52,233 bases of DNA. Origin: a virus. The position numbers and the translations under genes are program-made. Positions 7,614 through 14,329 of the stretch are shown here, one piece after another (position 1 is the first letter of the stretch; every line of letters starts with the position of its first letter). The notes under the pieces are model-generated. The model had not been told where the DNA came from. It saw only the letters and a list, made by a program, of their open reading frames with translations, and did no database searches. Location: IMG/VR virus record IMGVR_UViG_3300037151_000077, positions 1 to 52,233 of that record. The stretch is one strand, 5' to 3'.

Positions 7614-7780
7614 CCTCTTTTCGCGGTGGGATCCGGAGGCGGCGCCGGTGGCAGCTCTGGCGGTTTATCCCCCTCTTCCACCAGAAGCGGCAAGATGATA
7701 CGTAAGCAGTTCACTTGCTGCTGGCAGATTCGCAATTCGCGAAGCTTCTGCTCTAAGACCTGCTGGATATCTTTACTCAC
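7604..7780 (-). CDS. hypothetical small coiled-coil protein
   Basis: 58 residues starting with GTG at 7780, overlapping the upstream stop as GTGA. A helix rich in Leu and Gln (VLEQKLRELRICQQQVNCLRIILPLL) is followed by a proline-rich tail (PPELPPAPPPDP). It overlaps the start of the ATPase gene by ten bases, so it may be an ATPase accessory; that is inference. Confidence 0.55.
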   Translation of the reverse strand: MSKDIQQVLEQKLRELRICQQQVNCLRIILPLLVEEGDKPPELPPAPPPDPTAKRGWL

Positions 7781-8043
7781 GCGACATCCGTCCATTCCGC
7801 CCGCAGCGATCGATCGATCTGCTCCGCCAGTGGCCGCGCCTCGATATAGGCTTTCTCGACACAAACCGGGTTCGAGCAGACGTCGTCCAGTAGCCAGGCG
7901 CAGGGGACCAAGCGAGTCTTCACCCCCTCAGGGATGAGCTGAATTCCCGCGCCCAGGATGTGGCTCTCGGCATACTCTGTGATCTCGGTGATCATGCACG
8001 GCTTGTCTTCCGTGCAGTGACAGAATTTGCAAACGTATTTCAT
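7777..8043 (-). CDS. small zinc-finger-like phage protein
   Basis: 88 residues with KFCHCTEDKPC at the N-terminus and PCAWLLDDVCSNPVC in the middle. The C-x-C-x5-C followed by C-(A/S)-W-x5-C-x4-C arrangement is one I know from many phage-encoded small proteins of unknown function, presumably metal-binding. Overlaps both neighbours (ATGA upstream, GTGA downstream). Confidence 0.7.
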   Translation of the reverse strand: MKYVCKFCHCTEDKPCMITEITEYAESHILGAGIQLIPEGVKTRLVPCAWLLDDVCSNPVCVEKAYIEARPLAEQIDRSLRAEWTDVA

Positions 8044-8369
8044 GCCAGCTTCCCTCCGAGTGCCACCTGGTTCTCCGCGAAGAGAGGCCCTTTAACGGTT
8101 TTGCGGCGTCGGGCCGCTTTAAACCATTTCAGCATCGTGCCACCGTTGGCCATAATCATTTTTCTCCGCGCGGCCTGTAATCCTTCGATCAGATCAGGCG
8201 GTATGTGTTGGGCATCGGCTTCGGCTAGTTCGAGGAATGGATTGAGATCGATCTCGGACATCCAACCTTCACGGAAGAGCTCAATGGCGAATGACGCAAA
8301 ACCTTTCGCCGTGATTCGAAGACATAGGATCTCGTCCGGGTCTGTGTCGTCTACGACGGCTTTTCTCAT
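8040..8369 (-). CDS. hypothetical protein
   Basis: 109 residues, mostly helical by eye, with a long acidic N-terminus (VVDDTDPDEIL) and a basic patch (WFKAARRRKTVKG) toward the end. No family recognised. It is second in the leftward operon, coupled by ATGA to the HTH gene. Confidence 0.6.
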   Translation of the reverse strand: MRKAVVDDTDPDEILCLRITAKGFASFAIELFREGWMSEIDLNPFLELAEADAQHIPPDLIEGLQAARRKMIMANGGTMLKWFKAARRRKTVKGPLFAENQVALGGKLA

Positions 8370-9067
8370 GCGAGCATCCTCCGATACAACTCTTTCCCGC
8401 GACGCGTCGAAATTCCAGCGCGCTCGCAGGCTATGCGGAATAACGCCACCTGGTGGCTTTCGGCGTCCGCTGCTTCGGCTGATCCTACACCGGCCTCGCG
8501 CATCAAGTCGATTTCTCTTTGCAGTTTGCGCCAGTCCCGTTCGTCGAAGTCCTGCTGGGTATAGTTCTGGGGAGGGCGGCGCTCTTCCGCCCCCGTTCTT
8601 TTAGCTTTAGATCTTCTTGCTTCTTCCTTATTGCGGGTGCGATTTTGTCTGACGGTGAGGCATTTTTTGTCCGACGGACCCCCTTTTTCTTCCACAGATT
8701 GTGGAAGATTGAAGTGGAAAACATATTGTGCCGGCCCGACCTTGCCGCTAGCGACGGCGCGAATCTGCCCCGAGTGAAGTAGGCCCCAATCCCGAAACCT
8801 GGCGACCACGCGACCGACGGTCCGCACCGTTACATTGCAACTGGCGGCGATTGTAGACTGCTCCGGCCAGCAGCGGTCGGCGCTCAGTCTGCGATGCGCC
8901 AGCAGGTAATACATGACGGCCGTGTGCAATGCCTTCCATTCAGGGGCGTGCTGCCGCGCCAGGCGGGCGACAATTTTTACCTCGAGAGCTCCAAGCATGA
9001 CTTCGCGAACCTTAGCCTGCAGCTGGCTTTCCTCAGCCTGTGAATATCGGTGGAAGGCTGTGCACAC
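8366..9067 (-). CDS. helix-turn-helix replication/regulatory protein (predicted)
   Basis: 233 residues, first gene of the leftward operon. It starts with GTG at 9067 just after an in-frame stop. Residues about 45-105 form a winged-helix-type segment, with WPEQSTIAASCNVTVRTVGRVVARFRDWGLL giving the recognition helix. A Lys/Arg-rich linker (about 130-165) and a helical C-terminal part follow. This layout resembles phage replication initiators of the DnaD/O-protein class and MarR-like regulators; I cannot decide between them. An 8-base inverted repeat (9058-9122) flanks the start and could be its operator. Confidence 0.65.
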   Translation of the reverse strand: MCTAFHRYSQAEESQLQAKVREVMLGALEVKIVARLARQHAPEWKALHTAVMYYLLAHRRLSADRCWPEQSTIAASCNVTVRTVGRVVARFRDWGLLHSGQIRAVASGKVGPAQYVFHFNLPQSVEEKGGPSDKKCLTVRQNRTRNKEEARRSKAKRTGAEERRPPQNYTQQDFDERDWRKLQREIDLMREAGVGSAEAADAESHQVALFRIACERAGISTRRGKELYRRMLA

Positions 9068-9122
9068 ACTAGGAAAAGTCCCATCCGCCCAAGTTTTACG
9101 CGGGATTCACAAGCGTGCACAG
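9058..9122. promoter_or_regulatory. inverted repeat flanking the start of the leftward operon
   Basis: CTGTGCAC at 9058-9065 and its exact complement GTGCACAG at 9115-9122, 49 bases apart, bracket the start codon region of the leftward HTH gene. Each arm contains the palindrome GTGCAC. A pair of operator half-sites or dimer sites for autoregulation would fit. No strong -35/-10 pair was found nearby. Confidence 0.35.
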
Positions 9123-9178
9123 GATTTCAACCGCGCCACTATTGACCGTTCCGCAGACAGAGTTGTAAAACCGATCCC

Positions 9179-9385
9179 GTGAGAGGCAGTTCTCAGTTGT
9201 CGATTCTCCTGTGCTGGCTGTTGTGGGTTGCGCTGCCGGCGGGCTTCTTCGCCTACCGCGCCTGGCGCCTGTGGAAGCGAGGCTGGAGGATCTATATCCG
9301 GGCCCATGACGTCCAGGCCAATGAGTTGAACCGAGATCTGAGAGCTGCCTCTCCGAATCCCAACACACGGAAAGGAGGATGGTGA
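9179..9385 (+). CDS. small membrane protein
   Basis: 68 residues from a GTG at 9179. A clear hydrophobic segment (LSILLCWLLWVALPAGFFAY) is followed by a strongly basic stretch (RAWRLWKRGWRIYIRAHD), so a single membrane helix with the C-terminus inside is expected. No good ribosome site is visible. It is divergent from the leftward operon and is the first rightward gene. Function unknown. Confidence 0.45.
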   Translation: MRGSSQLSILLCWLLWVALPAGFFAYRAWRLWKRGWRIYIRAHDVQANELNRDLRAASPNPNTRKGGW

Positions 9386-9554
9386 GTGCAAGTTCGAAAG
9401 TAAGTAACAGTTTTCCCGTTGCAAAAGCGCCAGAGTCACGGGCGGGAGAGTGCCATCCAAAGGGAAGCCTGCTGGTGGCTCTGGTGTTTATTGAATGAAA
9501 CGGCGAGTACAATCGCGGTTGTAAGCCAATCTGTTCTGTGGGAGGACCCCAACC

Positions 9555-9872
9555 ATGCCTGAAGCGACGAAGACGAAAGTGTCCACCAACATGTCCGAAC
9601 TCACCAAGGAAGTCATCGGAGAGCTCTATATCGTAAGCATCGGAAATCCGGAGACGCGAAAGATGCATACCCGCCTCGCCGAGGCTCGTTCCGGTCCTAC
9701 GCCAGTGGCGCCGTCGGTGCATGACGCCGAACTCGACTTCAAGTGCTGGTATTCGGGGTTGCAGTCGCTCGCGCACGCTATCGATCCGGGCGTCGATTTA
9801 CCGCCAACCCAAAATATGGTCGGCTTCATCACCCAGAACTTCGAGCGCGTGAAAAGCTCAATCGCCGCCTAG
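9555..9872 (+). CDS. hypothetical protein
   Basis: 105 residues starting at an ATG with GGGAGGA well placed upstream. The sequence is soluble and mixed (SELTKEVIGELYIVSIG; LDFKCWYSGLQSLAHAIDPG), with no membrane segment and no recognisable domain. 9386-9554, upstream, holds only a dubious 38-codon frame and the ribosome site. Confidence 0.6.
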   Translation: MPEATKTKVSTNMSELTKEVIGELYIVSIGNPETRKMHTRLAEARSGPTPVAPSVHDAELDFKCWYSGLQSLAHAIDPGVDLPPTQNMVGFITQNFERVKSSIAA

Positions 9873-9962
9873 AAGGGGCAAAGTTGTTGCACATCGACGA
9901 GGGGGAATGGGCTGCCAGGATGTTCCGCGCGGCCCATTTTCAACTTTGGAGAAAGGGGCGGT

Positions 9963-10220
9963 ATGAGCATTGGACGGCGCGGTTTTCTGACCAAGATTTT
10001 CGGGGCCGGGGCGACCGTGACCGCTCTGCATGCCATCGCGCCTCTAGCCTTCAAGGATTTGAAAAGCGTCGAAGTTCGGCGAGATCGGCAATATATCTTC
10101 CGTCTCCCAGGACTTGTTTCGCAAGAGCACCTTGCAAACGTCGCGAAGCAGCTCGAGGAGCGAGGCCTGAATGCCATCGTCATCGATAGCAACGTAGAGA
10201 TCTTCGAGCTCAATGGGTAA
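9963..10220 (+). CDS. small protein with Tat-like signal
   Basis: 85 residues. The N-terminus SIGRRGFLTKIFGAGATVTA has a twin-arginine pair followed by a hydrophobic stretch and APLA, much like a Tat export signal (RR-x-F-L-x-K). About 55 residues remain (LKSVEVRRDRQYIFRLPGLV). The ribosome site GGAGAAAGGGG is good. If exported by Tat it would act outside the cytoplasm, which is unusual for a phage product. Alternatively the segment is an uncleaved membrane anchor. Confidence 0.6.
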   Translation: MSIGRRGFLTKIFGAGATVTALHAIAPLAFKDLKSVEVRRDRQYIFRLPGLVSQEHLANVAKQLEERGLNAIVIDSNVEIFELNG

Positions 10221-10236
10221 GCCAGGAAGGGAAACA

Positions 10237-10431
10237 ATGCCATCACCCATCATGAAATACTTCGCCTACGGTCACCTTCCGGAGAAGCTCATGGAAACCT
10301 CGAGAGCCATCTACGAACTGGCGGCAAAAATGGAAACCGATATCCCGGACAGCGCGGAAAAGTCTGCTGGCCTGAGAAAACTGTTGGAAGCCAAAGATTG
10401 TTTTGTGAGAGCGGCTCTACCGCCGGAATAG
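10237..10431 (+). CDS. conserved small phage protein
   Basis: 64 residues from the ATG at 10237 (ribosome site AGGAAGGGAAAC). The pattern KYFAYGHLPEKLMETSRAIYELA followed by SAGLRKLLEAKDCFVRAAL is very common in phages (Lys-Tyr-Phe start and GLRKLLEAKDA-type end), always without known function. A longer frame starting at 10213 overlaps the preceding gene and is less likely. Confidence 0.75.
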   Translation: MPSPIMKYFAYGHLPEKLMETSRAIYELAAKMETDIPDSAEKSAGLRKLLEAKDCFVRAALPPE

Positions 10432-10439
10432 GAGCACCA

Positions 10440-10748
10440 ATGCAAGATAGGAAGTTCGAAGAGCTAGAAGATAGAGCGTCAGCGTCAGAGCACATGGACT
10501 CATTGCGCCAGCTCGAGGCGCGCGGTCGCGTCCACAAAGAAATCGAGGCGATGAAGGCGGAAGGGAAAGCTCTAGAGCTCTCCGACGAGGAAGAGAAGAT
10601 GCTTCATTCGTTCCGACGCTTCAAACTCCGCATGAAGAAGAGAGTCGAGACCTTCACCTGGCAAACTCGCGTACCGGACGGCGTCGAACTCGCCAAAGAG
10701 TCTGGCTTGATCGCGCATCCAGACGAGGTAAATCCTCTCGCTATTTGA
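10440..10748 (+). CDS. hypothetical charged helical protein
   Basis: 102 residues from the ATG at 10440 with AGGAG just upstream, nine bases after the previous stop. Highly charged and helical (EELEDRASASEHMDSLRQLEARGRVHKEIEAMKAEGK). The second half contains MLHSFRRFKLRMKKRVETFTWQTR. No family recognised. Its 3' end overlaps that of the opposite-strand gene by eight bases. Confidence 0.6.
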   Translation: MQDRKFEELEDRASASEHMDSLRQLEARGRVHKEIEAMKAEGKALELSDEEEKMLHSFRRFKLRMKKRVETFTWQTRVPDGVELAKESGLIAHPDEVNPLAI

Positions 10749-10911
10749 GTGCCTCAGCCGCCGAGTGTTGCGGGAGCTTTTCCTGCTTGGCCCACCTAGC
10801 TTTGACGGCTTTCCGAGCCGCCTCTGCGCGTTCTTCCGGAGTGCGATTTCGGGCTGTAGCTTTCCCGCCTTTACGTCCAAGTGAGACTGCGGCTGCATTC
10901 TTCTGTGCCAT
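10741..10911 (-). CDS. small basic Ala/Lys-rich protein
   Basis: 56 residues beginning MAQKNAAAVSLGRKGGKATA and continuing with RTPEERAEAARKAVKARW. This GRKGGKA...PEER...ARKAAKARW pattern is a recurrent small basic protein in bacterial and phage genomes, probably DNA binding. It is one of the few minus-strand genes among plus-strand neighbours. The start at 10911 is chosen by similarity; no clear ribosome site. Confidence 0.6.
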   Translation of the reverse strand: MAQKNAAAVSLGRKGGKATARNRTPEERAEAARKAVKARWAKQEKLPQHSAAEALK

Positions 10912-11000
10912 GGGAGCAGTTTTACCATGAGGATCTACGTGCCTTATACGGACCGCTGCGAACTCCATGAAAACACGCCAAATAGAGTTGATCTTTTTCC

Positions 11001-11027
11001 TTGACATTACACAGCGCTGCGTATAGA
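11001..11027 (+). promoter_or_regulatory. candidate promoter, possibly leaderless transcript
   Basis: TTGACA at 11001-11006 and TATAGA at 11022-11027 with a 15-base spacer, slightly short. The ATG of the following gene lies only nine bases downstream of the -10, so the mRNA would start at or near the start codon. Confidence 0.4.
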
Positions 11028-11035
11028 GTGACAAC

Positions 11036-11251
11036 ATGGACGAAGAACTTAAGCAAGCACTGGAAGGCATGGAAGCCCGGCTCTTAGACCGTATCGAAGC
11101 CACCGAAACGAGACTTCTGAAAGCCTATATGGGTTGGGGCCAATCGGTGGATCTGAAGTTGAAGACGGTCCCGCTGATCGAGGCGCGGATGAACGTCGCG
11201 GAAGAACGGATCACTGAGCTGGAACGCAAGAATCTGCAACGGGGTTTGTAG
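11036..11251 (+). CDS. small coiled-coil phage protein
   Basis: 71 residues, almost wholly heptad-like (MEARLLDRIEATETRLLKAYMGWGQSVDLKLK ... EERITELERKN). Proteins of this type (an ME-x-RL-x-DRIE start and an ER-x-x-ELE end) are frequent in phages and of unknown role, likely self-associating. The candidate promoter immediately in front suggests independent expression. Confidence 0.7.
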   Translation: MDEELKQALEGMEARLLDRIEATETRLLKAYMGWGQSVDLKLKTVPLIEARMNVAEERITELERKNLQRGL

Positions 11252-11263
11252 CACGTTAGTTTG

Positions 11264-11295
11264 TTGACAGGGATCAGGCGGTAACAGATGATCCC
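11264..11295 (+). promoter_or_regulatory. candidate promoter with overlapping inverted repeat
   Basis: TTGACA at 11264-11269, 17-base spacer, GATGAT at 11287-11292. An exact 7-base inverted repeat, GGGATCA (11270-11276) and TGATCCC (11289-11295), lies across spacer and -10, an operator-like arrangement. A second short hairpin (CGGGT...ACCCG, near 11317-11332) follows in the leader of the 11370 gene. Confidence 0.35.
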
Positions 11296-11369
11296 AAACA
11301 GTAAAACGGGCCGAAACGGGTGTTCAGACCCGCTCCAGCCCTAACCAGATCGCCTTTACAGGAGGCAAC

Positions 11370-11612
11370 ATGGCTGCAAATACGGTATCAGTCTCTCGCC
11401 CATTCCCCAGTACCTACACCGGAACCTTCCTCGAAACCCTAATCGGGCAGGTCGAAAAAGCCGAACAAAAGAACCCTGATCATGCAACCGCGCGTGCGTG
11501 GTATGTGGGTATGGCGCAAGAGGCCGGGTATATCGCGATGGGCAAAGCCTTCACGTGTGCGTGGTATGAGGGTATGGAACTAGAGGCCAAGCGTTTCGCC
11601 GATCGCGCGTAA
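11370..11612 (+). CDS. hypothetical protein with internal repeat
   Basis: 80 residues with a strong ribosome site (CAGGAGGCAAC). Residues about 44-52 (AWYVGMAQEA) recur about 20 residues later as AWYEGMELEA, and the DNA is duplicated too (GTGGTATG-GGGTATGG blocks near 11500 and 11562). No recognised family. The repeat suggests recent local duplication. Confidence 0.65.
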   Translation: MAANTVSVSRPFPSTYTGTFLETLIGQVEKAEQKNPDHATARAWYVGMAQEAGYIAMGKAFTCAWYEGMELEAKRFADRA

Positions 11613-11638
11613 AAATCAGAAGTGGCAACAAGGAAGCG

Positions 11639-12160
11639 GTGACCAAAATGAAAACCTTATTCGCAGTCCTGATCTTATCCTTATCTTCCGCCATGTCGTT
11701 CGGGCAGACCGATTGCAACTCCACACCTGACCATACCAAGTGCACCGATCAACAGACGGGGCACTCGATCGAAACCATCTGCACCGGGGAGTCATGTCAT
11801 ACGCGGGACTACTACGGGGAAGGTATCTCAGGCCACGACTACCGCGCATGTTGGAAAGCCATCCACGTCTTGAAACACGAACATACCGACGTGGCCCAGG
11901 CGAAAGTGAACGATCTCTGCGCGGGCATGCACAAAGCGGAAAAGTGGATTACAGCTGATGCTCCGCCGACTGTAGCTCCCGCGGTTGAGGAACCGAAAGC
12001 GACTCCGAACCCACAGCAAGAGGTTGAAGCGAAGAAGCAACTGGAAGCGATCCGGGTCCTCCCTTGCCGGATCTGGGCTGACTATGCGGACGCGTACGGC
12101 AGGTGTGTCGCGAGCCTCCCACCGACCGAATCGAAGACCCGAGTCGAAGTAAAGCAATGA
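11639..12160 (+). CDS. secreted/periplasmic protein, unknown function
   Basis: 173 residues from a GTG at 11639, or 170 from the ATG at 11648. The N-terminus MKTLFAVLILSLSSAMSFGQ is a typical Sec signal peptide with likely cleavage after FGQ or nearby. The mature part has nine cysteines (DCNST, KCTD, ICTGESC, ACW, LCAG, PCR, RCV), suggesting disulfides, and a Pro/Lys/Glu linker around residues 110-135. Export of a phage product points to a lysogenic-conversion or envelope role; unproven. Confidence 0.65.
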   Translation: MTKMKTLFAVLILSLSSAMSFGQTDCNSTPDHTKCTDQQTGHSIETICTGESCHTRDYYGEGISGHDYRACWKAIHVLKHEHTDVAQAKVNDLCAGMHKAEKWITADAPPTVAPAVEEPKATPNPQQEVEAKKQLEAIRVLPCRIWADYADAYGRCVASLPPTESKTRVEVKQ

Positions 12161-12189
12161 ACCCCTTTTACGACTACTTTGGACCGCGG

Positions 12190-12441
12190 CTAGGTTGTCG
12201 TTTGCCCCCTGAAGGGCATCATCTTCCGGATCTCGGCCAGCTCGGCAGCGTGCTTCGCTACATCGTCCTGGTGCTCTTTCCCGATGCACTCCAATATCTC
12301 CGTGCGCAGCTGAACGACGAGTGTCTCGGCCCGTCCGCAGGCCTTGAGCGAAGTCATGTAATTGCCCTGTTCCATCGCTCCCAGAATGACCTGCAGCTCA
12401 TTGGCCATCTTGTGCGCGAGCGGCGCCACTTTCTTGCTCAT
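12190..12441 (-). CDS. small helical protein
   Basis: 83 residues from MSKKVAPLAHKMANELQVILG; an in-frame ATG three codons earlier (12450) is the alternative. The segment LAHKMANELQVILGAMEQGNY resembles the dimerisation helix of histidine kinases, but no kinase domain follows. The rest is a helix with REILECIGKEHQDDVAKHAAEL-like character. Convergent with the secreted-protein gene. Function unknown. Confidence 0.55.
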   Translation of the reverse strand: MSKKVAPLAHKMANELQVILGAMEQGNYMTSLKACGRAETLVVQLRTEILECIGKEHQDDVAKHAAELAEIRKMMPFRGQTTT

Positions 12442-12581
12442 TGATCCCATCCGGCTGTCTTTGGGCTACCTTAAGTAACTAGATCAATACTACCGCCGAG
12501 CCTTACTCTCACCCTGAACCCCACGTTTCCGTTTCAGCGTCCGCCCGTGCGCGCCTGCGGTGCCCCCCAAAGCCTCCCTCT

Positions 12582-12959
12582 ATGAATATCTACGTTTATT
12601 CGGCTGCGGTTAATCCCGCGATCGACAAGCCTCTGTGTCGCCAACCTCGCTCCTACATTCAAAATCTTCTCGACACCAATGCCGCGTTCCAGGTGGACAT
12701 GTTCGACTTAAAGGCTGGGGTCCAGCTTCGTCCGAGCGCTCCACACCCGCGAGAACTCGAAAATGCCTGTATGAATGACGCCGTGACAACACTAGGCGGG
12801 AGCAATCTTCTTCCGTTTTCTCGCGGAGCTCAAGGCAAGATCGGCAAACCCGATCCGATCAACTATCCGATACCAGCATGCGGCGCGCACAATCGGCCGC
12901 TCTGGTGCAGTGATATCAATTTCGTGCCGGAACTAGAGGCGGTCGAGGCGAGAGCATGA
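12582..12959 (+). CDS. hypothetical protein
   Basis: 125 residues, starting MNIYVYSAAVNPAIDKPL and ending in an ATGA overlap with the next gene. Cys- and Pro-containing, no membrane segment, no known family. The 140 bases upstream (12442-12581) separate it from the divergent small gene and must hold promoters, but I see no convincing -35/-10 pair. Confidence 0.55.
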   Translation: MNIYVYSAAVNPAIDKPLCRQPRSYIQNLLDTNAAFQVDMFDLKAGVQLRPSAPHPRELENACMNDAVTTLGGSNLLPFSRGAQGKIGKPDPINYPIPACGAHNRPLWCSDINFVPELEAVEARA

Positions 12960-13225
12960 AAGACACTAGCGTGGAATTCAATTCCGACCCGATCCCCGCG
13001 AGCTGGCGCAAAGCCTACGAGACTCGTCCCATCGAAAAGCTGCCGGGCGATATGCTCAAGGCCTGCGATGCGCTGCGGGCGCAGGGGCGAGAGATCAACA
13101 GTCTTCGCAGCCAGGTCCTCCGCTACAAGGTAAAAAACTTTGTGCTCGTGGGACTTGTCGGCGGCGCCGCAGCTGAGGGAGTCAAAACCCTGGTCATTCT
13201 CCTCTTCAAACATTGGGCGCATTGA
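12956..13225 (+). CDS. small C-terminally anchored membrane protein
   Basis: 89 residues. The N-terminal two thirds are soluble with a short helix (LKACDALRAQGREINSLRSQV). A hydrophobic segment (FVLVGLVGGAAAEGVKTLVILLF) ends the protein, so it is probably tail-anchored. ATGA overlap with the previous gene and TTGA with a possible start of the next. Confidence 0.6.
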   Translation: MKDTSVEFNSDPIPASWRKAYETRPIEKLPGDMLKACDALRAQGREINSLRSQVLRYKVKNFVLVGLVGGAAAEGVKTLVILLFKHWAH

Positions 13226-13230
13226 AACGG

Positions 13231-13368
13231 ATGCGAGACTGGCGATGGTACTGGTGGAAATTCGTGCACAACACCTTGATTCATCCGATGTTGGCATTCC
13301 CTTATGAACCGACATGGGTACAGCGGGCACACGATTGGACCGCGAAACGCTGCATAGGCGGCGGTTAA
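13231..13368 (+). CDS. tiny conserved-type phage protein
   Basis: 45 residues (MRDWRWYWWKFVHNTLIHPM ... WVQRAHDWTAKR). The pattern of an aromatic N-terminus, VHN-x-x-IHP-L and HDWTA is one I recall in small phage proteins, so I consider it real although short. An in-frame TTG at 13222 overlaps the previous stop (TTGA) and could be the true start. Unknown function; probably membrane-peripheral given its Trp content. Confidence 0.55.
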   Translation: MRDWRWYWWKFVHNTLIHPMLAFPYEPTWVQRAHDWTAKRCIGGG

Positions 13369-13468
13369 TGGGCAGTCGGTTAACTTCGACACGAGCAAGC
13401 CTGATATCGGGCAGGGCCCCCGAAGACACTTTCTCGAAGCGGCGAAGTCTAGAATAAAAAACTTTGTT

Positions 13469-13678
13469 ATGCCTCAGCCTGAAATCCCGAATGCTTTCTC
13501 TGACCCGTTACTGAAGCTCAATCATTCCGAAGAGTCCGCCACTTCCCCAGAGGAAATGGAATTCGCGCTGGGCAGGCAGATGATGGCAGCGGAGCGAGCG
13601 ATCAGAAACGCACTGTTTATAGGGCCACTTGCAGTTATAGTCATCCTAATGGGCCTTTTATGCGCAGTCGTGAAATGA
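13469..13678 (+). CDS. small C-terminally anchored membrane protein
   Basis: 69 residues; acidic soluble first half (EESATSPEEMEFALG) and a final hydrophobic helix (ALFIGPLAVIVILMGLLCAVV). No clear ribosome site, but an ATGA overlap with the following gene. The 100 bases before it (13369-13468) show no gene or strong signal. Confidence 0.55.
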   Translation: MPQPEIPNAFSDPLLKLNHSEESATSPEEMEFALGRQMMAAERAIRNALFIGPLAVIVILMGLLCAVVK

Positions 13679-13962
13679 GGAACTGTAAACAAGTGGATCC
13701 CACATATACCGCCGTTGTGACGCCGCGCAATGCCGACCCTGCGGACGAGGGCTTAACTATGGAGATCAGGTTTGCCGCTTCCAATCAGGCACAGGCAAAA
13801 AGACGCATCGCCCGCTACATGGCAGTTCATCTCGTCTCCGGGCCGAGCAAGGTTAAGCTCCCGAAGGGTTTTCTAACAGTCGATCAGGTTTGCGCCGCGG
13901 CAGACATGGTCGCTCTGGTCTATGCCACAGACGAGCTGCTCCCCGAAATCGAGGAACTGTAA
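13675..13962 (+). CDS. hypothetical protein
   Basis: 95 residues from the ATG at 13675, which overlaps the previous stop (ATGA); a start fifteen bases earlier is possible. Contains QAQAKRRIARYMAVHLVSGPSKVKLPKGF, a basic central part, and an acidic end (DELLPEIEEL). No family recognised. Confidence 0.55.
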   Translation: MRNCKQVDPTYTAVVTPRNADPADEGLTMEIRFAASNQAQAKRRIARYMAVHLVSGPSKVKLPKGFLTVDQVCAAADMVALVYATDELLPEIEEL

Positions 13963-13970
13963 GAAAGGCC

Positions 13971-14210
13971 ATGATAATCACTTTCGAAATCGTCCACGCC
14001 ACAGATAAAGACAAACTGCTGCTTCGACTTCGGGAGCTCGCCGAGGTGGTCGATATCTCGAATATTTCTTATGACAAATGGCGCGAAGTTGGATTCGCAA
14101 ATGAGCTGATCACGTCTGGTTTTGACGCCGAACGATTGATTGAAGAGCGCCCTGTTCTCGAACAAAAGCCACGCGAACCGCACGTCTGGCCACGGGTTCA
14201 ACAGAGCTAA
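13971..14210 (+). CDS. hypothetical protein
   Basis: 79 residues starting MIITFEIVHATDKDKLLLRL with AAGG just upstream. Looks like a small alpha/beta protein (IVHATDKDKLLLRLRELAEVV; ISNISYDKWREVG). No family recognised. It precedes a 119-base gap with palindromes in front of the serine recombinase. Confidence 0.55.
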   Translation: MIITFEIVHATDKDKLLLRLRELAEVVDISNISYDKWREVGFANELITSGFDAERLIEERPVLEQKPREPHVWPRVQQS

Positions 14211-14248
14211 TCTGTGCGCAAATGCGCTGTATTCCTTGCCGGTTCTCA

Positions 14249-14265
14249 GCAAAAACCGTTTTTGC
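14249..14265. promoter_or_regulatory. perfect palindrome upstream of serine recombinase
   Basis: GCAAAAACCGTTTTTGC, 8-base arms around a single C, followed at once by a second inverted repeat (TTTCAT...ATGAAA, 14268-14288). Two adjacent symmetric sites directly in front of a resolvase-type gene would suit a recombination (res/att) site or an operator for it. Confidence 0.35.
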
Positions 14266-14329
14266 CGTTTCATATCACCTGAAATGAAAGATCAGCAACT
14301 TACGAGCTTAAAGTACTACTTGATCAACA

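Noticed and set aside
9382-9498. 38-codon plus-strand frame after the 9179 membrane gene (GTGA overlap)
   Set aside because: Ribosome site too close to the start and no protein features; not listed as a gene.
12190-12441. Possible histidine-kinase fragment
   Set aside because: One helix resembles a kinase dimerisation helix, but no phospho-acceptor context or ATPase domain follows.
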